DNA from: JAVBSC01 sp031547305
Lineage (GTDB): Bacteria; Desulfobacterota; Desulfovibrionia; Desulfovibrionales; Desulfovibrionaceae
DNA: 64,000 nucleotides
NCBI GenBank assembly: GCA_031547305.1
Contig: JAVBSC010000007.1
Span: 12,154 to 76,153, forward strand
Reading direction: 5' to 3'
Shown: in pieces, positions 33,968 to 44,356 of the stretch
Layout: each line of letters opens with the position of its first letter
Numbering within the stretch: position 1 is the first letter of the stretch
Made by a program: the position numbers and the translations under genes
Notes under the pieces: model-generated
Databases searched by the model: none
Told to the model about the DNA's origin: nothing
Seen by the model: the letters and a program-made list of their open reading frames with translations, nothing else

Positions 33968-35062
33968 TTAGAAAATTTGCGGGGCACCATCCGCGTTGCA
34001 GAACAAGGAAGCGCCGCCAAGTTCTTTTGGCCCAAATAATAGCGTACTTTCTGGAATATTTTTCGAGCTACAAATTTGCAAACTATCCTTATGAATTCCC
34101 ATCCTATAAAACTTAATGTCCGTAGAAGATAAATATTTTCTTATCTCAAGGACATGTTCTTCCGGCATGCATAACCCTGCATGAATAGCTGACAATTTTA
34201 GTGGTGAGGCGTGATGAGGGATGCTTTCGCCTGTATCATCGGCAGAAGCTATCAATCGCCATTCTTTTTCGTGGCTCCATACAGTAAGTTTTTGTAAACA
34301 CAATATCGCCATCAAGATAAATGCAATTTGCTCGACTCCTACAATATCTGTATGTGCCATAATTGTTTTTTGCAAATATTCATTACCATCAAATGGTATT
34401 TCAGTATAAATGACTGGCATAAGGGCATAATAGGCCGTCCCCGTACCAAATTGATTCGGGTGCCATGCACAATCTTTGGGTTCGTATTCTAAGCAATATC
34501 CGAAGTGACTATCCCCATAATATGCCCACATGGGGGAGTTATTATTTACCTCAGAAAATGAGGCATAACTCATCTCTGCCTTGAAGCTACCTTTAAAGAT
34601 TGACTCAAGATGTTCATAGTCATTGCCAGCGGTGAATCCGTTACCATAATGTTCACAGCTATTTTTTACGTTAGTGTAAAATTTTCTTAAAATATGTCCA
34701 CATCCATCAGGTATATTTCTCTGTATTAATTGAATTAACTCTTTATTGCTTTTTGCTCCATGCAAAGGAGCCAGCCATTCGAGTATGCGCATAACGCTTA
34801 TATTTGCATATAGGTCATACGGGTCATTGAGGCGTTGCGGATTTGAAAGATGTAGGCCCCCAATGCACGCCTTTTTAAGATAGTCCAATTTATATGAGCT
34901 ATAGCGGTATAGTTTTTGAAAGCGATGTGCCAAGGGGATATGCGGCTCTCGGCTTAATAAACCTGATTTACTGAGGTCATACGGCCCGATTCTGTTAATA
35001 AATTCTTGGTGCCACGGGGCATCTACCCTCGGATTTTTCAAAATAGGCGCTACTGACTGCAT
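33968..35062 (-). CDS. DUF2971 family protein in an AT-rich patch
   Basis: 364 aa. The DUF2971 hallmarks are LYRYSSYKLDYLKKACIGGL, LSNPQRLNDPYD, a central SYASFSEVNNNSPMWAYY, GYCLEYEP and WSHEKEWRLI. The family is widespread in mobile and defence-related neighbourhoods; its activity is not established. GGAGA precedes the start. Base and codon use are clearly more AT-rich than the flanking genes, and it lies 134 bases from tRNA-Ala, a common integration spot, so recent acquisition is likely. No integrase or second attachment site was seen. Confidence 0.8.
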   Translation of the reverse strand: MQSVAPILKNPRVDAPWHQEFINRIGPYDLSKSGLLSREPHIPLAHRFQKLYRYSSYKLDYLKKACIGGLHLSNPQRLNDPYDLYANISVMRILEWLAPLHGAKSNKELIQLIQRNIPDGCGHILRKFYTNVKNSCEHYGNGFTAGNDYEHLESIFKGSFKAEMSYASFSEVNNNSPMWAYYGDSHFGYCLEYEPKDCAWHPNQFGTGTAYYALMPVIYTEIPFDGNEYLQKTIMAHTDIVGVEQIAFILMAILCLQKLTVWSHEKEWRLIASADDTGESIPHHASPLKLSAIHAGLCMPEEHVLEIRKYLSSTDIKFYRMGIHKDSLQICSSKNIPESTLLFGPKELGGASLFCNADGAPQIF

Positions 35063-35153
35063 GGGCGTATCTCCTAATGTGGATGTGAGTGTATCACAAA
35101 ATTTCCAGAGAATTCATCGCGGGGCCAGGGCGAGGCCAAGCCCTTAAATACAG

Positions 35154-35187
35154 AAAAAGGGCTTACAGCGATTAACTGTAAGCCCTT
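35154..35187 (-). terminator. intrinsic terminator of tRNA-Ala
   Basis: Perfect 12-bp stem AAGGGCTTACAG / CTGTAAGCCCTT with a 7-base loop, followed on the minus strand by a T-run (35154-35158). It starts 9 bases after the tRNA 3' end. Confidence 0.85.
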
Positions 35188-35195
35188 AAAATTCC

Positions 35196-35271
<76 letters not shown>

Positions 35272-35346
35272 ATGCGGGAGAGCCTTGTTTGCCTCAAGAC
35301 GTCCCGGATGTCAACAGAATTTTCGGTGGAGGAAAATTTTTTTTCC

Positions 35347-37452
35347 TCAAATCTGCAGCGCGCCAAAATCAGCCAGCCGGCCCAACGGTTTGACCAGGGC
35401 GCTCAAAAGGTTCAGGCGGTTGCGTTGCAGCTCTTTATCCTCGCACATGACCATGACTCCCTCAAAAAAAGCGTCCACAGCCGGGCGCAGTTCGCGCAAC
35501 AGGGCGAACAAATCCCCAAAGCGCTCCTGGCTCCACAAGGCCTCAAAGCGCGGCAGCAGGGCTTCCAGAATGGCCGCCAGGGATTGTTCCGCGTCCTCCT
35601 GGAGCAGTTCCTTTTTATAGTCGCCGGCCAGGGCTGGAGCGCCTTTTTCCTGACCTTGCTTGCGGATGATGTTGGCCGCCCGTTTGAAAGTGAGCACGCT
35701 GGCCCAAAAGTCCGCCGTGCGGCTGAATTCCTCCAGAGCGCTCAACCTGGCCGAGGAGGCCCAGACGTCCAGCCCCTGCGGGGATTCCGCTCCCAGAGCC
35801 GCTTCCACCAGCAGGGTTTCCCGACCATGGCCGGTGAAGTAGTTCTTCAGGCGCACCGTGAAAAACTCCCGCAGCTTGGGCAGGGCCTCGGCCGGGGGAA
35901 TCTTCCAGTCCCGCTCGCCATAGGCGCTGAAGGCCTCCGCAAAGAGCGCGTCCACGTCCAGGCGCAGCTTTTTTTCCTCCAGAATGCGGGCTATGCCCAG
36001 GGCGCAACGCCGCAGTGCGTAGGGGTCGGCCGCGCCGGTGGGGATCATGCCAAGGCCGAAGCAGCCGGCCAGGGTATCCGCTTTGTCCGCCATGGACAGC
36101 AGGGCTCCGCACAGCGTGGCCGGCAGGGGCGCGTCCGGACCGGCCGGCAGGTACTGCTCGGACAAGGCCGTGGCCACATTTTCCGGCTCGCCCTTGCGTC
36201 TGGCGTAAATGCCGCCCATGATCCCTTGCAGGGTGTCAAATTCCTTGACCATTTCCGAAACAAGATCCGCCTTGGACAGCCGCCCGGCCCGCCGCGCGGC
36301 TGTCACATCCGCGCCCAGGCGCTCCGCCAGCCAGCCGGCCAGGCGGCTGATGCGCCGGGTCTTGTCGCCCATGCTTCCCAGAGGGGCTAGAAAGATCACC
36401 TTATCCAGGCTGGCCAGCCAGGATTCCAGGCTGGCGGCCAGATCCGCCTTCCAGAAAAACCGGGCGTCCTCCAGGCGGGCGCGCAAAACACGCTCCCAGC
36501 CCTTGCGCACCAGGGCTTCGCCATCCGGGCCACCGGGCGTCATGTTCAGCACGGTCAGAAAATGCGGCAGCAGCTTACCTTGGCTGTCTTCCAGGCCAAA
36601 GCTCTTCTGGTGGTTTTCCATGCTGGTCAAAAGCACTTCGCGCGGGATTTCCAGAAACGAAGGGTCAAACCCGCCCAGCAGCGGGACAGGATGCTCGGTC
36701 AGGCCGCTTACTTCCAGCAGCAGTCCGTCCTTCCAGATGACCCGGCCGCCCAGGGCCTGGGCCAGGGCGTTGCCGCCCTTGACGATCACTTCTTCCCGGA
36801 CCGCGCCGTCCACCGTAACCCGGCAGCGCTCCGCGACCAGTTCCGCGTAAACTTCCGCCCGCGGCACCGCGAACGGCCCGTACCCGTGGATTCTATGCCC
36901 CCAGGTCTGATTGCCGGATTTTACCAGACCGACGCTGAAAGGGACCACTTCCGCGCCCAGCAAGGCGACAATCCAGCGCAACGGCCTGGCGTAAGTGAAG
37001 GAATCCGCCCCCCAATGCATGCGCTTGGGGAAAGACAGGCCGGTGATGATTTCCGGGCAGATCCCGGCCAGAATATCCAACGTGGCCTTGCCGCCCATTT
37101 TTTTCCGGCCGGCCAGGTATTCGCCTTTTTCCGTTTTTTCCGTGAACAGCGCGTCCGGGCTAAGGCTCTGGGTTCTGGCAAATCCATCGGCCGCCTTGGT
37201 CAGCTTGCCCTGCGCGTCGTAAGCCACTTTGACCGGCGGCCCCATGACCAGCTCCTCCCGCTCAACGGAACGCTCCGCCAGCGCCGCCCGGACCACCGCC
37301 CGGCGCGGCGTGCTCATGACCGCCAAATCCTTGCATTCCACCCCTTCTTTATCCAGGGCCGTCGCAAAGCGCTCCTTCAACTCCGCTTCCAGGCCCGGCA
37401 AAAAGCGGGCCGGCAATTCTTCCGTGCCTATTTCAAGTATAAAACTCAGCAT
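35347..37452 (-). CDS. glyS: glycyl-tRNA synthetase, beta subunit
   Basis: 701-aa beta chain of the alpha2beta2-type glycyl-tRNA synthetase. It opens with [19 protein letters not shown], the conserved N-terminus, and has [22 protein letters not shown], a HD-type middle region ([23 protein letters not shown]) and [15 protein letters not shown]; the C-terminal domain binds tRNA. It overlaps the glyQ stop by 7 bases, so subunits are made in step. Confidence 0.96.
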   Translation of the reverse strand: MLSFILEIGTEELPARFLPGLEAELKERFATALDKEGVECKDLAVMSTPRRAVVRAALAERSVEREELVMGPPVKVAYDAQGKLTKAADGFARTQSLSPDALFTEKTEKGEYLAGRKKMGGKATLDILAGICPEIITGLSFPKRMHWGADSFTYARPLRWIVALLGAEVVPFSVGLVKSGNQTWGHRIHGYGPFAVPRAEVYAELVAERCRVTVDGAVREEVIVKGGNALAQALGGRVIWKDGLLLEVSGLTEHPVPLLGGFDPSFLEIPREVLLTSMENHQKSFGLEDSQGKLLPHFLTVLNMTPGGPDGEALVRKGWERVLRARLEDARFFWKADLAASLESWLASLDKVIFLAPLGSMGDKTRRISRLAGWLAERLGADVTAARRAGRLSKADLVSEMVKEFDTLQGIMGGIYARRKGEPENVATALSEQYLPAGPDAPLPATLCGALLSMADKADTLAGCFGLGMIPTGAADPYALRRCALGIARILEEKKLRLDVDALFAEAFSAYGERDWKIPPAEALPKLREFFTVRLKNYFTGHGRETLLVEAALGAESPQGLDVWASSARLSALEEFSRTADFWASVLTFKRAANIIRKQGQEKGAPALAGDYKKELLQEDAEQSLAAILEALLPRFEALWSQERFGDLFALLRELRPAVDAFFEGVMVMCEDKELQRNRLNLLSALVKPLGRLADFGALQI

Positions 37453-38333
37453 GCGCTTTCCTTCGTCATTTTGATAAGCGGATACCCCATCTCCTCGCGC
37501 TGGGCGGCGAACAGCCGGGCCACGCCGGAGGCCAGGGCCCTTACCCGGCCGATGTAGCCTGTACGCTCGGTGATGGAGATAGCTCCTCTAGCGTCCAGCA
37601 AATTGAACGTGTGGGAACATTTCATGGTATAGTCATAGGCTGGCATCAGCAGGCCCAGTTCCGTCAGGCGTTTGGATTCCCGCTCGAACTCGCTGAAGTG
37701 ATCCAGCAGCATGGCCGCGTCGCTTTCCTCAAAATTGAAGCGCGACTGCTCCACTTCGTTGCGGTGGTAAATCTCCCCATAAGTCACCTGATTATTCCAG
37801 GCCAGTTCATACACCGATTCCTTGCCCTGCAAATACATGCACAGCCTTTCCAACCCATAGGTGATTTCCGCGCTCACGCGCGGCAGCTCTATGCCGCCCA
37901 CCTGCTGAAAATAGGTGAACTGCGTGACTTCCATGCCGTTCAGCCAGACTTCCCAGCCCAGGCCCCAGGCCCCCAGGGTGGGGGATTCCCAGTCGTCTTC
38001 CACAAAACGGATGTCATGCCTGGCCGGGTCCAGCCCCAGGGCGCGCAAACTGTCCAAATACAAATCCAGCACATTGTCCGGCGACGGCTTTAAAATGACC
38101 TGGAACTGAAAATAATGCTGCAAACGGTTGGGGTTTTCCCCATACCTGCCGTCCGTGGGCCGGCGCGAAGCCTCCACATAAGCCGCGTTCCAGGGCTCCG
38201 GACCGATGGCCCGCAAAAACGTGGCCGGGTTGAATGTGCCCGCCCCGCACTCCACATCGTAGGTCTGCTCAACCACGCAGCCACGCTTTGCCCAAAAGTT
38301 CTGCAACGTTAAAATCACATCCTGAAAATTCAT
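37446..38333 (-). CDS. glyQ: glycyl-tRNA synthetase, alpha subunit
   Basis: 295-aa catalytic alpha chain charging tRNA-Gly. The start [20 protein letters not shown] is conserved and has CGGAG upstream, so the extra 75 codons open upstream are not used. It includes [50 protein letters not shown] and [15 protein letters not shown]. It precedes glyS with overlap. A 146-base GC-rich gap separates it from recO. Confidence 0.96.
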   Translation of the reverse strand: MNFQDVILTLQNFWAKRGCVVEQTYDVECGAGTFNPATFLRAIGPEPWNAAYVEASRRPTDGRYGENPNRLQHYFQFQVILKPSPDNVLDLYLDSLRALGLDPARHDIRFVEDDWESPTLGAWGLGWEVWLNGMEVTQFTYFQQVGGIELPRVSAEITYGLERLCMYLQGKESVYELAWNNQVTYGEIYHRNEVEQSRFNFEESDAAMLLDHFSEFERESKRLTELGLLMPAYDYTMKCSHTFNLLDARGAISITERTGYIGRVRALASGVARLFAAQREEMGYPLIKMTKESAC

Positions 38334-38479
38334 ATGAACTCCGAGTTGAGGATGAAGACATCCGACTATGCTTTTGGGTCTCCGCCACAAGCCCCGCCGG
38401 CCTGAATGGGTTCCAAAGGACGTCGTCCCTTGACGGGGGGTTTTAGGGGGGGCGCCCCTCAAATCAAAAGGAAATATTC

Positions 38480-39229
38480 CTATACTCTGACAAACCGGCC
38501 GTTTTCCCAGGCCAGGCCCACGTGGTACTGGATGAAGGCGTCCACAGCGCGGGAGCATTCGCGCCGGCTCTGAGGGGGCAGGGTTATGCCGCCCCAGGCG
38601 TCCGGGGTATATTCCAATATGTGGCTTAGGGCGTCAAGGCTTTCCTTGCCCAGCCCGAACATGGGGCCGTTGGTCCCGGAGGCGCAGTCAGCGCAGACCA
38701 GATAGCCGCCGGACAGGGCCAGGAAGGCTCCCGGGGTTTGGTCAAAGCCCAGGCCGCAGGCTGAACAACGGGAAAAATCCAGGGCGTAGCCCTGGTCCGA
38801 AGCCAGGCGAAAACGGAAGAACAGGGGCAGAAGCTCCGGGATGGCCGCGGCTTGTTCCAGGACCGAGAGCAGGTTGTGGAATAGGTTCCAGGCCTGCTCG
38901 GAGCCTTCGCGGCCTATGCCGAAGGCCTCAAGGAATTTGGCGCAGTTGATCGCCAGGCCCAGGCGTGGCCAGTCCCGGCGCAGGCGTTGCGGCCCGGCCA
39001 TCAGGGTGCCTTCTTCCAGGTTCAGGTAGCCGCCGCTACGGCTGCCCTTGATGTGAAAAAGCACTTCATTGAACTGGTCCAAGCAGCCGGAAAAGCGCCG
39101 CCGGCTGCGGCTGCCGCCAAAGGCGAAGGCGGAGAGCACCCCCCTGGACGGCGAAAGAAGGCGGACCCAGAGGTCCGCCTCTTTAAATTTTCCCACCCGC
39201 AAAACAATCATGCGCTCGGTAAATTCCAT
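38480..39229 (-). CDS. recO: DNA repair protein RecO
   Basis: 249-aa recombination mediator acting with RecR in RecF-pathway gap repair. It has an N-terminal OB fold ([35 protein letters not shown]) and a central helical domain; the zinc site is visible as CSACGLGF and, 21 residues on, VCADCASG. The N-terminal Gly/Arg cluster GGSRSRRRF is typical of DNA-binding OB surfaces. It sits in a conserved run with rodZ upstream and glyQS downstream. Confidence 0.9.
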   Translation of the reverse strand: MEFTERMIVLRVGKFKEADLWVRLLSPSRGVLSAFAFGGSRSRRRFSGCLDQFNEVLFHIKGSRSGGYLNLEEGTLMAGPQRLRRDWPRLGLAINCAKFLEAFGIGREGSEQAWNLFHNLLSVLEQAAAIPELLPLFFRFRLASDQGYALDFSRCSACGLGFDQTPGAFLALSGGYLVCADCASGTNGPMFGLGKESLDALSHILEYTPDAWGGITLPPQSRRECSRAVDAFIQYHVGLAWENGRFVRV

Positions 39230-39265
39230 AATCTGGCGGGGGCGGCTTTGGCCGTACCGGGAAAG

Positions 39266-40318
39266 CTAACGGCCAGGCGGGAATATGAGAGTTTTCACTT
39301 CTCCGGGCTTGCCGGCCACCGGATAATCCTTGCCGTTATAGCGTATGGTCACTCCGCCGGCGTTGCCGAGGGTGAGCACCAGTTGCTTTTTAAAGCTCAA
39401 CGCGGAACTTTCCCCGGCCGTCAAAGTAAAGCGGCGCCCTTCGGCGCCGTCCGCCCTGGATTTTATCCAACAGTTGGCGGAAGCTGTAATCAGCAGACTG
39501 TTGACGTCAGTATCCAGCGCCTCGGCGGCTTCGTCCGATTCGCGCGCCGATGCGGCAACGGTGGCGTTGCGGGCGGCGGTGGCGTTCTGCCCGGCCGCGG
39601 TTTGCGGAATCTGGGCGGCAGCGTTTGCCGGGGCGGACGGAGCAACGGCCGTGGCGTTCAGGCGCTCCGCCTGGCGGGGCGCGGCATCCGGCAAAGCTTC
39701 GGCCTGCATTGCGCCCTGCGGCGGCTCGACCTGGCGAAGCGGCAAATCCGGCACGCTGGTGGCGGAAGTGCTCCGGGGGGGGATGCGTTCGGCCGGAGCC
39801 GACGAGGTGGCGGCCGGAGCGGTCCTGTCCGGCTCCGTGGCGTTCTGGCCTTCGCCGTTGCCCACGCTGCTGGCGGTAAAGGGTTTTTTGACCAGGTTCC
39901 AGATGTCCTCGCCGTAGCGATCAAAAACCACCCAGCCGCCGTACCCCAGAAGGGCGAGCAAAAAAAGGATGACCAGCGGGACAATTACGCGGCCTATGCC
40001 CATACGTGGAGTCATGGCCTGCTCCCGGGCCGCCGGGCCGAGTTCCGGGTGGATGTTGCCCAGAACTTCGGAGGGGAAGGCCTGGTCCAGCATAGCCCCG
40101 AGTTCCGCCGCGTCAATGCCCACAGCCAAGCCGTAGGACTTTACAAAGCCCCTGGCGTAAATGGCGTGAGGCAGGCCGGACAGCGAACCTTCCTCTATGG
40201 CCGCCAGGGCGCGGGACGAAACCTTAATCCGGGCGGCCACGTCCTCATGGGTAAGCCCCATGGCTTTGCGGCGCTCACGGATGAGGGACCCCAGCTCCAG
40301 CAATTTTACTCCTTCCAT
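39266..40318 (-). CDS. rodZ: RodZ-like helix-turn-helix membrane protein
   Basis: 350-aa cell-shape protein. A Xre-type HTH (about 8-75, LGSLIRERRKAMGLTHEDVAARIKVSSRALAAIEEG) is followed by one membrane helix (107-130), a long Ala/Pro/Thr-rich periplasmic linker (140-260) and a C-terminal DUF4115 beta domain (265-350, NCWIKSRADGAEGRRFTLTAGE). This is the layout of RodZ, which links MreB filaments to the membrane. It lies between surA and recO on the same strand. Confidence 0.88.
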   Translation of the reverse strand: MEGVKLLELGSLIRERRKAMGLTHEDVAARIKVSSRALAAIEEGSLSGLPHAIYARGFVKSYGLAVGIDAAELGAMLDQAFPSEVLGNIHPELGPAAREQAMTPRMGIGRVIVPLVILFLLALLGYGGWVVFDRYGEDIWNLVKKPFTASSVGNGEGQNATEPDRTAPAATSSAPAERIPPRSTSATSVPDLPLRQVEPPQGAMQAEALPDAAPRQAERLNATAVAPSAPANAAAQIPQTAAGQNATAARNATVAASARESDEAAEALDTDVNSLLITASANCWIKSRADGAEGRRFTLTAGESSALSFKKQLVLTLGNAGGVTIRYNGKDYPVAGKPGEVKTLIFPPGR

Positions 40319-40358
40319 GTCACCACCTTAGAGTATTTTACGCTTCGGCTTGCCGCCG

Positions 40359-41303
40359 CTACACCCGGATATCCACAACCGCCTTGGCACGCAGTTGCTT
40401 TACATATTCTTCAAAACGCTCCTGCAGCTTAGGGCCGCGCAGGATTTCCTCTATTTGCGGCGTGGCGTCCGCCAGAGTCTGGGAACTGCCGGAGAGCGCG
40501 GAGTTAAGCTGAAGGGCCACTTTTTCATAACCATTGGAAATAACCTGCGAAACGTCGCCAGGCTGCATCTTGCCCAATATATCCTGCCATTCCGGAGCCA
40601 AATCCCGCCAGGCTATGCTGCCCAAATCACCACCCGCCTGGGACGAGGAATTCATTGAATATTTACGCGCCGCGTCCGCAAAGCTGATCTCGCCCTTTTT
40701 GATGCTGGCCACGACCTTTTCCGCATCCGTGGCCGGGGAAAACACGATCAGCGAAATCTTGACCGAATCCTGCTGCACAAACTGCGATTTGTGCTCTTCG
40801 TAATAAGCGGCGATTTCGTCCTTGGTCACCACCACCCGGCGGGAAATCATAATAGCGGTCACGCGCTGGCGCAAGATGCTGTTGCGGATGCTTTCCCTCA
40901 CCTTGGCCATGGTGCCGCCCTGAAGCACGACGTTCTGCTCGAACTCCTCCGGGCTGAGCTGGCTGCGCTGAATAAGCTTGCGCAGCTCGTTTTCCACTTC
41001 CGAATCCGCGACTATTATTTTAAGCCGATCCGCTTCCTGGCGCAGCAGGATGTCCGCGATCATGGCGTCCAGCACTTGCTGGAAAATGGCGTTACGCGCG
41101 GCAACGCTCTGCGGGTCAGATCCCTGCAGGCCGCGCCTGGCTATTTCCGCACTGGCGTTCATATGCACGTCGTACAGGGTGATCATCTCGCCGTTGACCA
41201 CAGCCGCTATTTTATTCACCAACTGCGCGCCGCCGGCCTGAGAGGCCAATATCAACAACAGCCCCGCAACCAGCAGGGCTCTGGATTTTAAAGAGAGCCG
41301 CAA
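40359..41303 (-). CDS. surA: SurA-like periplasmic peptidyl-prolyl isomerase/chaperone
   Basis: 314 aa with a signal peptide (SRALLVAGLLLILASQAGGA), a SurA N-terminal chaperone domain (LVNKIAAVVNGEMITLYDVH to about 150) and a single parvulin rotamase domain (about 165-265, SLIVFSPATDAEKVVASIKKGE, GGDLGSIAWRDL, MQPGDVSQVI). E. coli SurA has two rotamase domains, so this is the short form. The start codon is TTG (41301-41303), supported by AGGAG 6 bases upstream and no in-frame ATG. It probably helps outer-membrane protein assembly. Confidence 0.88.
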   Translation of the reverse strand: MRLSLKSRALLVAGLLLILASQAGGAQLVNKIAAVVNGEMITLYDVHMNASAEIARRGLQGSDPQSVAARNAIFQQVLDAMIADILLRQEADRLKIIVADSEVENELRKLIQRSQLSPEEFEQNVVLQGGTMAKVRESIRNSILRQRVTAIMISRRVVVTKDEIAAYYEEHKSQFVQQDSVKISLIVFSPATDAEKVVASIKKGEISFADAARKYSMNSSSQAGGDLGSIAWRDLAPEWQDILGKMQPGDVSQVISNGYEKVALQLNSALSGSSQTLADATPQIEEILRGPKLQERFEEYVKQLRAKAVVDIRV

Positions 41304-41368
41304 TGCCGTCTCCTGCCTTTTAAAGCTGGTTAACTTTTATAAAAATAATTATTCGCTTGAAGTCCACG

Positions 41369-41397
41369 TTTATCTTCCAAATTAACATTTGCCTCAA
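41369..41397 (-). promoter_or_regulatory. candidate promoter for surA-rodZ-recO
   Basis: On the minus strand TTGAGG (41392-41397) and GATAAA (41369-41374) with a 17-base spacer, in an AT-rich 192-base gap. It is about 65 bases before the surA TTG. Confidence 0.4.
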
Positions 41398-41495
41398 GTT
41401 AAAAATCTGCCCTTCGTTTAATATCTTTCATGTTAATATGCAATGCATTTCCCCAAAGGCCGCCCGCGGCGATGTTCTTCTCCGCCCGGCCGTAT

Positions 41496-42371
41496 TCAGA
41501 CAGCCGCGAGATCCCGGTAGATGCGCTCGTCCTCCGCTCCGAACACGTTAAAGACCACCCGGTCCAGGCGGCCGGGATTGGCTTTGAGCCAGGCGCGGAC
41601 GCAATCCAGAGCCGCGCGGGCGGCCAAATCCTTGGGATAGCCGAAAACTCCGGTGGAAATGCAGCAAAATGCCAGGCTGCGAATAACCGGAATTTCCCCA
41701 GCAATCTCCAGACAGGATCGGTAGCAGGCCGCAAGTTCGGCTTCCTGTTCCGGGCCTGGCCGGCCGCCGCCGACTATCGGCCCCACAGTGTGCAGGACAA
41801 AGGAGGCCGGCAGACAGTAGCCCCTGGTAATCTTGGCCGCGCCCGTCGGCTCCGCGCCTCCCCGGACAGCGATAATCCGGGCGCAGTCGTCGCGCAGACG
41901 CGGGCCGGCACCGCAGTGAATGGCGTTGTCTATGCAGGCGTGGCCGGGAATGCGGCAGCCCAGAAGCCAACTGTTGGCCGCGTTCACGATGGCCCCGGCT
42001 TTAAGAAGCGTTACATCGCCCCGCCACAGGCAGAGCCCAGGCTCAAACTCCGGCAGCGTTCCGGCCTCGGTGACTCCCCTGTCGCCAAGCTCCGCTTGCA
42101 GCAAGGCTTCCACCGGGAGCAGCCAGGAGTCGTCCAGCGGCAGCTCCGGCCGCAGCACCAGCAAATCCCGCAGCAAAGCGCGTCTTGACTGGTAATCGGC
42201 AGGCAGGCTCCCGGCATAGCGCCGCCGCGTGGACTCCCACCCCGGCTCGGCCAGCAAAAAACCAAGGGCGCGGCTCACGGCTTCTTTCCTTTCTTCCCGG
42301 CCCCTGAGCGGGTCCGGAGGGATAAACGGCTCCAGCAGGGCTATTTCCCGCGCGTAAGTTTTCCAGTGCAT
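41496..42371 (-). CDS. zinc-type macrodomain protein-ADP-ribose hydrolase
   Basis: 291 aa: an N-terminal helical extension (1-110), then a macrodomain with GDVTLLKAGAIVNAANS, GCRIPGHACIDNAIHCGAGPRLR, ITRGYCLPASFVLHTVGPI and FCCISTGVFGYP. The GCxxPxHxCID pattern carries the Cys/His ligands of the zinc-dependent macrodomain group known from Staphylococcus and Streptococcus SirTM operons; these enzymes remove ADP-ribose from protein. It lies 12 bases after a class M sirtuin, its expected counterpart. The partner lipoylated carrier (GcvH-L) and LplA2 found in Gram-positive operons are not adjacent. Confidence 0.85.
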   Translation of the reverse strand: MHWKTYAREIALLEPFIPPDPLRGREERKEAVSRALGFLLAEPGWESTRRRYAGSLPADYQSRRALLRDLLVLRPELPLDDSWLLPVEALLQAELGDRGVTEAGTLPEFEPGLCLWRGDVTLLKAGAIVNAANSWLLGCRIPGHACIDNAIHCGAGPRLRDDCARIIAVRGGAEPTGAAKITRGYCLPASFVLHTVGPIVGGGRPGPEQEAELAACYRSCLEIAGEIPVIRSLAFCCISTGVFGYPKDLAARAALDCVRAWLKANPGRLDRVVFNVFGAEDERIYRDLAAV

Positions 42372-42383
42372 GGCAACCTCCTT

Positions 42384-43220
42384 TCAACCTCCAGCCAGAG
42401 CAATCAAATTCTCGCCTATGTCTCCGGCCACAGCCAGGCTTTTCCCCGCCAGATCCTTAGGCAGCGAGCAATCCTTCAGGTTAAGGCGGGCCAGAAAAGC
42501 CCCTGGGTAGCGCCGGGTGTAGCCTTCAAAGGCGTAGCGGATTATGCCGGGCGTGTTGAACCCCACGCCCAGTTCCAGAAGCAGCAGCTCCCCTTCCCGC
42601 GCCGCATTGATGAATTCCCCGTAGCTCACGCTTTTGGCCATCCACGGCCCTTCCACAAAATTCGCGCCGGAACGCAGGTTCAGGGTCACTTTGCCGCCGC
42701 ACCAGGGGCAGCGGGGAATATCCGCGCTCCGGATGCGGAAGCGCTCCGCGTCCAGCCCGGCCAGCATAGCCGTGAAAAGCTCCAGGTTGGGGAATATTCT
42801 TTGCCGGCACGGCTTCAGGCACTGCAAGTAAGCGTAATCACCCTGGGGGGTGAAAATAAGCTCCCGCGCAAAGCCCGCTTTGGCGAACTGGCCGTCCACA
42901 TTCGTGCTGATCACAAAATGCTTTTTGTCCATGACCAGGCTGAACAGATCCGCGTAAGGCCGCCAGACTCCGGCCCGGTGGCGGACCCGCATGATGTGGC
43001 TGGCCCAGAGCGCCCAGTATTCCTCTTCCGCCTCAAACCTGGTCCACAGGGCGGCCCAGCGGTTCTCTATGCCCCTGGCCGCCAGAACGGGAAAAGAGGC
43101 GGCGAACTCCGCCTTGTCCAGGTAATTGATCCCGCCGGAAGCGGAAAGTCCGGCTCCGCCGCCCAGCAAAATATATTCCGCGTCCGCAATCCGTTGCCCA
43201 AGTTCGCGTAATTGATCCAC
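42384..43220 (-). CDS. class M sirtuin (SirTM), protein ADP-ribosyltransferase
   Basis: 278-aa Sir2-superfamily protein with GAGLSASGGINYL at the NAD site, STNVDGQFAKAGF and FTPQGDYAYLQC, which match the class M pattern (TNVD...AGF...QGDYG-QC) in place of the canonical deacylase HG. A zinc ribbon is formed by CLKPC and CPWCGGKVTLNLR. Class M sirtuins transfer ADP-ribose to protein in bacteria that pair them with a zinc macrodomain, as here. The start codon is GTG (43218-43220) with a weakly placed ribosome site. It should be the first gene of the two-gene unit. Confidence 0.85.
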   Translation of the reverse strand: MDQLRELGQRIADAEYILLGGGAGLSASGGINYLDKAEFAASFPVLAARGIENRWAALWTRFEAEEEYWALWASHIMRVRHRAGVWRPYADLFSLVMDKKHFVISTNVDGQFAKAGFARELIFTPQGDYAYLQCLKPCRQRIFPNLELFTAMLAGLDAERFRIRSADIPRCPWCGGKVTLNLRSGANFVEGPWMAKSVSYGEFINAAREGELLLLELGVGFNTPGIIRYAFEGYTRRYPGAFLARLNLKDCSLPKDLAGKSLAVAGDIGENLIALAGG

Positions 43221-43348
43221 CGGCGGTTTGCTCCTGACTTTTTTGTTCTATATACTTTTTCCCCGGATGATGTAAAATTGCCGGACCGGGCGCAAAAGCC
43301 CCCGTTTAAAATATCCTGTAACTCTGGACTAAATATTCTTTTAAGGTT

Positions 43349-44323
43349 ATGGATGCCAGCTTTGCCTTGAACAACCGGCCGGAAAAACCGGCCCTGCCGC
43401 CCCAGCAGGACGGCGTGCTGGTGCTGAACAAGCCCGGCGGCCTTACTTCCGCCGCCTGCATCGCCAAAATAAAGCGCGGCCTGGGGCAGAAAAAAATCGG
43501 CCATGCCGGCACCCTGGACCCCATGGCCAAAGGCGTGCTTCTGGTGCTGCTGGGCCAGGCCACCAAGCTGTCCGGTCCGTTGCTGGAAGACGGCGAAAAA
43601 ATTTACTCCGGCCTGATCCGCCTTGGCCTGGCCACCGACACCTGGGATATTGAGGGGCGGGTGCTGGAAGAGCCGGGCGCGGCCGGGCTGGACGCGGACG
43701 CGGTGCGCCGGGCCATTCTGGACTGGCAGGGCGAGAGCGAGCAGCTTGTGCCGCCGTACTCCGCCGCCAAACACCAGGGTCGCCCGCTGTACGAGCTGGC
43801 CCGCAAGGGCCTGGACGTGCCGGTCAAGACAAAGCTGGTAAAAATTTCACGCGTGCAGGTCGAATCGGTCGATCTGCCTTTGGCACGCTTTCGGGTGGCG
43901 TGCGGTTCCGGCACCTACATACGGTCCCTGGCCCACAGCTTGGGGATGCGTTTAGGGTGCGGCGCAACGCTCATGGAACTGACCCGGGAGTACAGTCACC
44001 CATTTGGGCTGGACAAAGCCGCGAACCTGGAAGACTTGCTGGCAAACCCGCGGGATCTTCCAAGCAAAGTGCGGAGCCTGGAATCCTGCCTGCCCGCCTG
44101 GCCGAAAATCCGCATCAGCGCGGCAGATTCGGCCAAAGTGCGCAACGGGACGGCTCTGCCTATGGAAACGCCGGAGGCCCGGCAAGACTTGGGTTCTGAA
44201 CCCACGGCCGGCCTGAAAGCCTTTTTCCAGGACGCGGATGGACGCCCCCTGGCTCTGGTCCAAAGCCAGATCCAGAACGGACGCCTGGTCTGGGCCATCG
44301 AACGGGGACTGTGGAACCAGTAA
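43349..44323 (+). CDS. truB: tRNA pseudouridine-55 synthase TruB
   Basis: 324-aa enzyme isomerising U55 in the tRNA T-loop. The catalytic motif GHAGTLDPMAKGVLLVLLG holds the nucleophilic aspartate, with GVLVLNKPGGLTS before it and RVACGSGTYIRSLAHSLG after it, and a C-terminal PUA-like domain. It begins the truB-rpsO-pnp run with rpsO 33 bases downstream, a widespread bacterial order. Confidence 0.94.
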   Translation: MDASFALNNRPEKPALPPQQDGVLVLNKPGGLTSAACIAKIKRGLGQKKIGHAGTLDPMAKGVLLVLLGQATKLSGPLLEDGEKIYSGLIRLGLATDTWDIEGRVLEEPGAAGLDADAVRRAILDWQGESEQLVPPYSAAKHQGRPLYELARKGLDVPVKTKLVKISRVQVESVDLPLARFRVACGSGTYIRSLAHSLGMRLGCGATLMELTREYSHPFGLDKAANLEDLLANPRDLPSKVRSLESCLPAWPKIRISAADSAKVRNGTALPMETPEARQDLGSEPTAGLKAFFQDADGRPLALVQSQIQNGRLVWAIERGLWNQ

Positions 44324-44356
44324 GGGACACCCTTACACAAAAACAAGGAGACAGCT

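Noticed and set aside
35139..35190. 11-base direct repeat AAGCCCTTAAA as an attachment site pair
   Set aside because: One copy is part of the tRNA terminator, the repeat is short, and no integrase or bounded island is seen.
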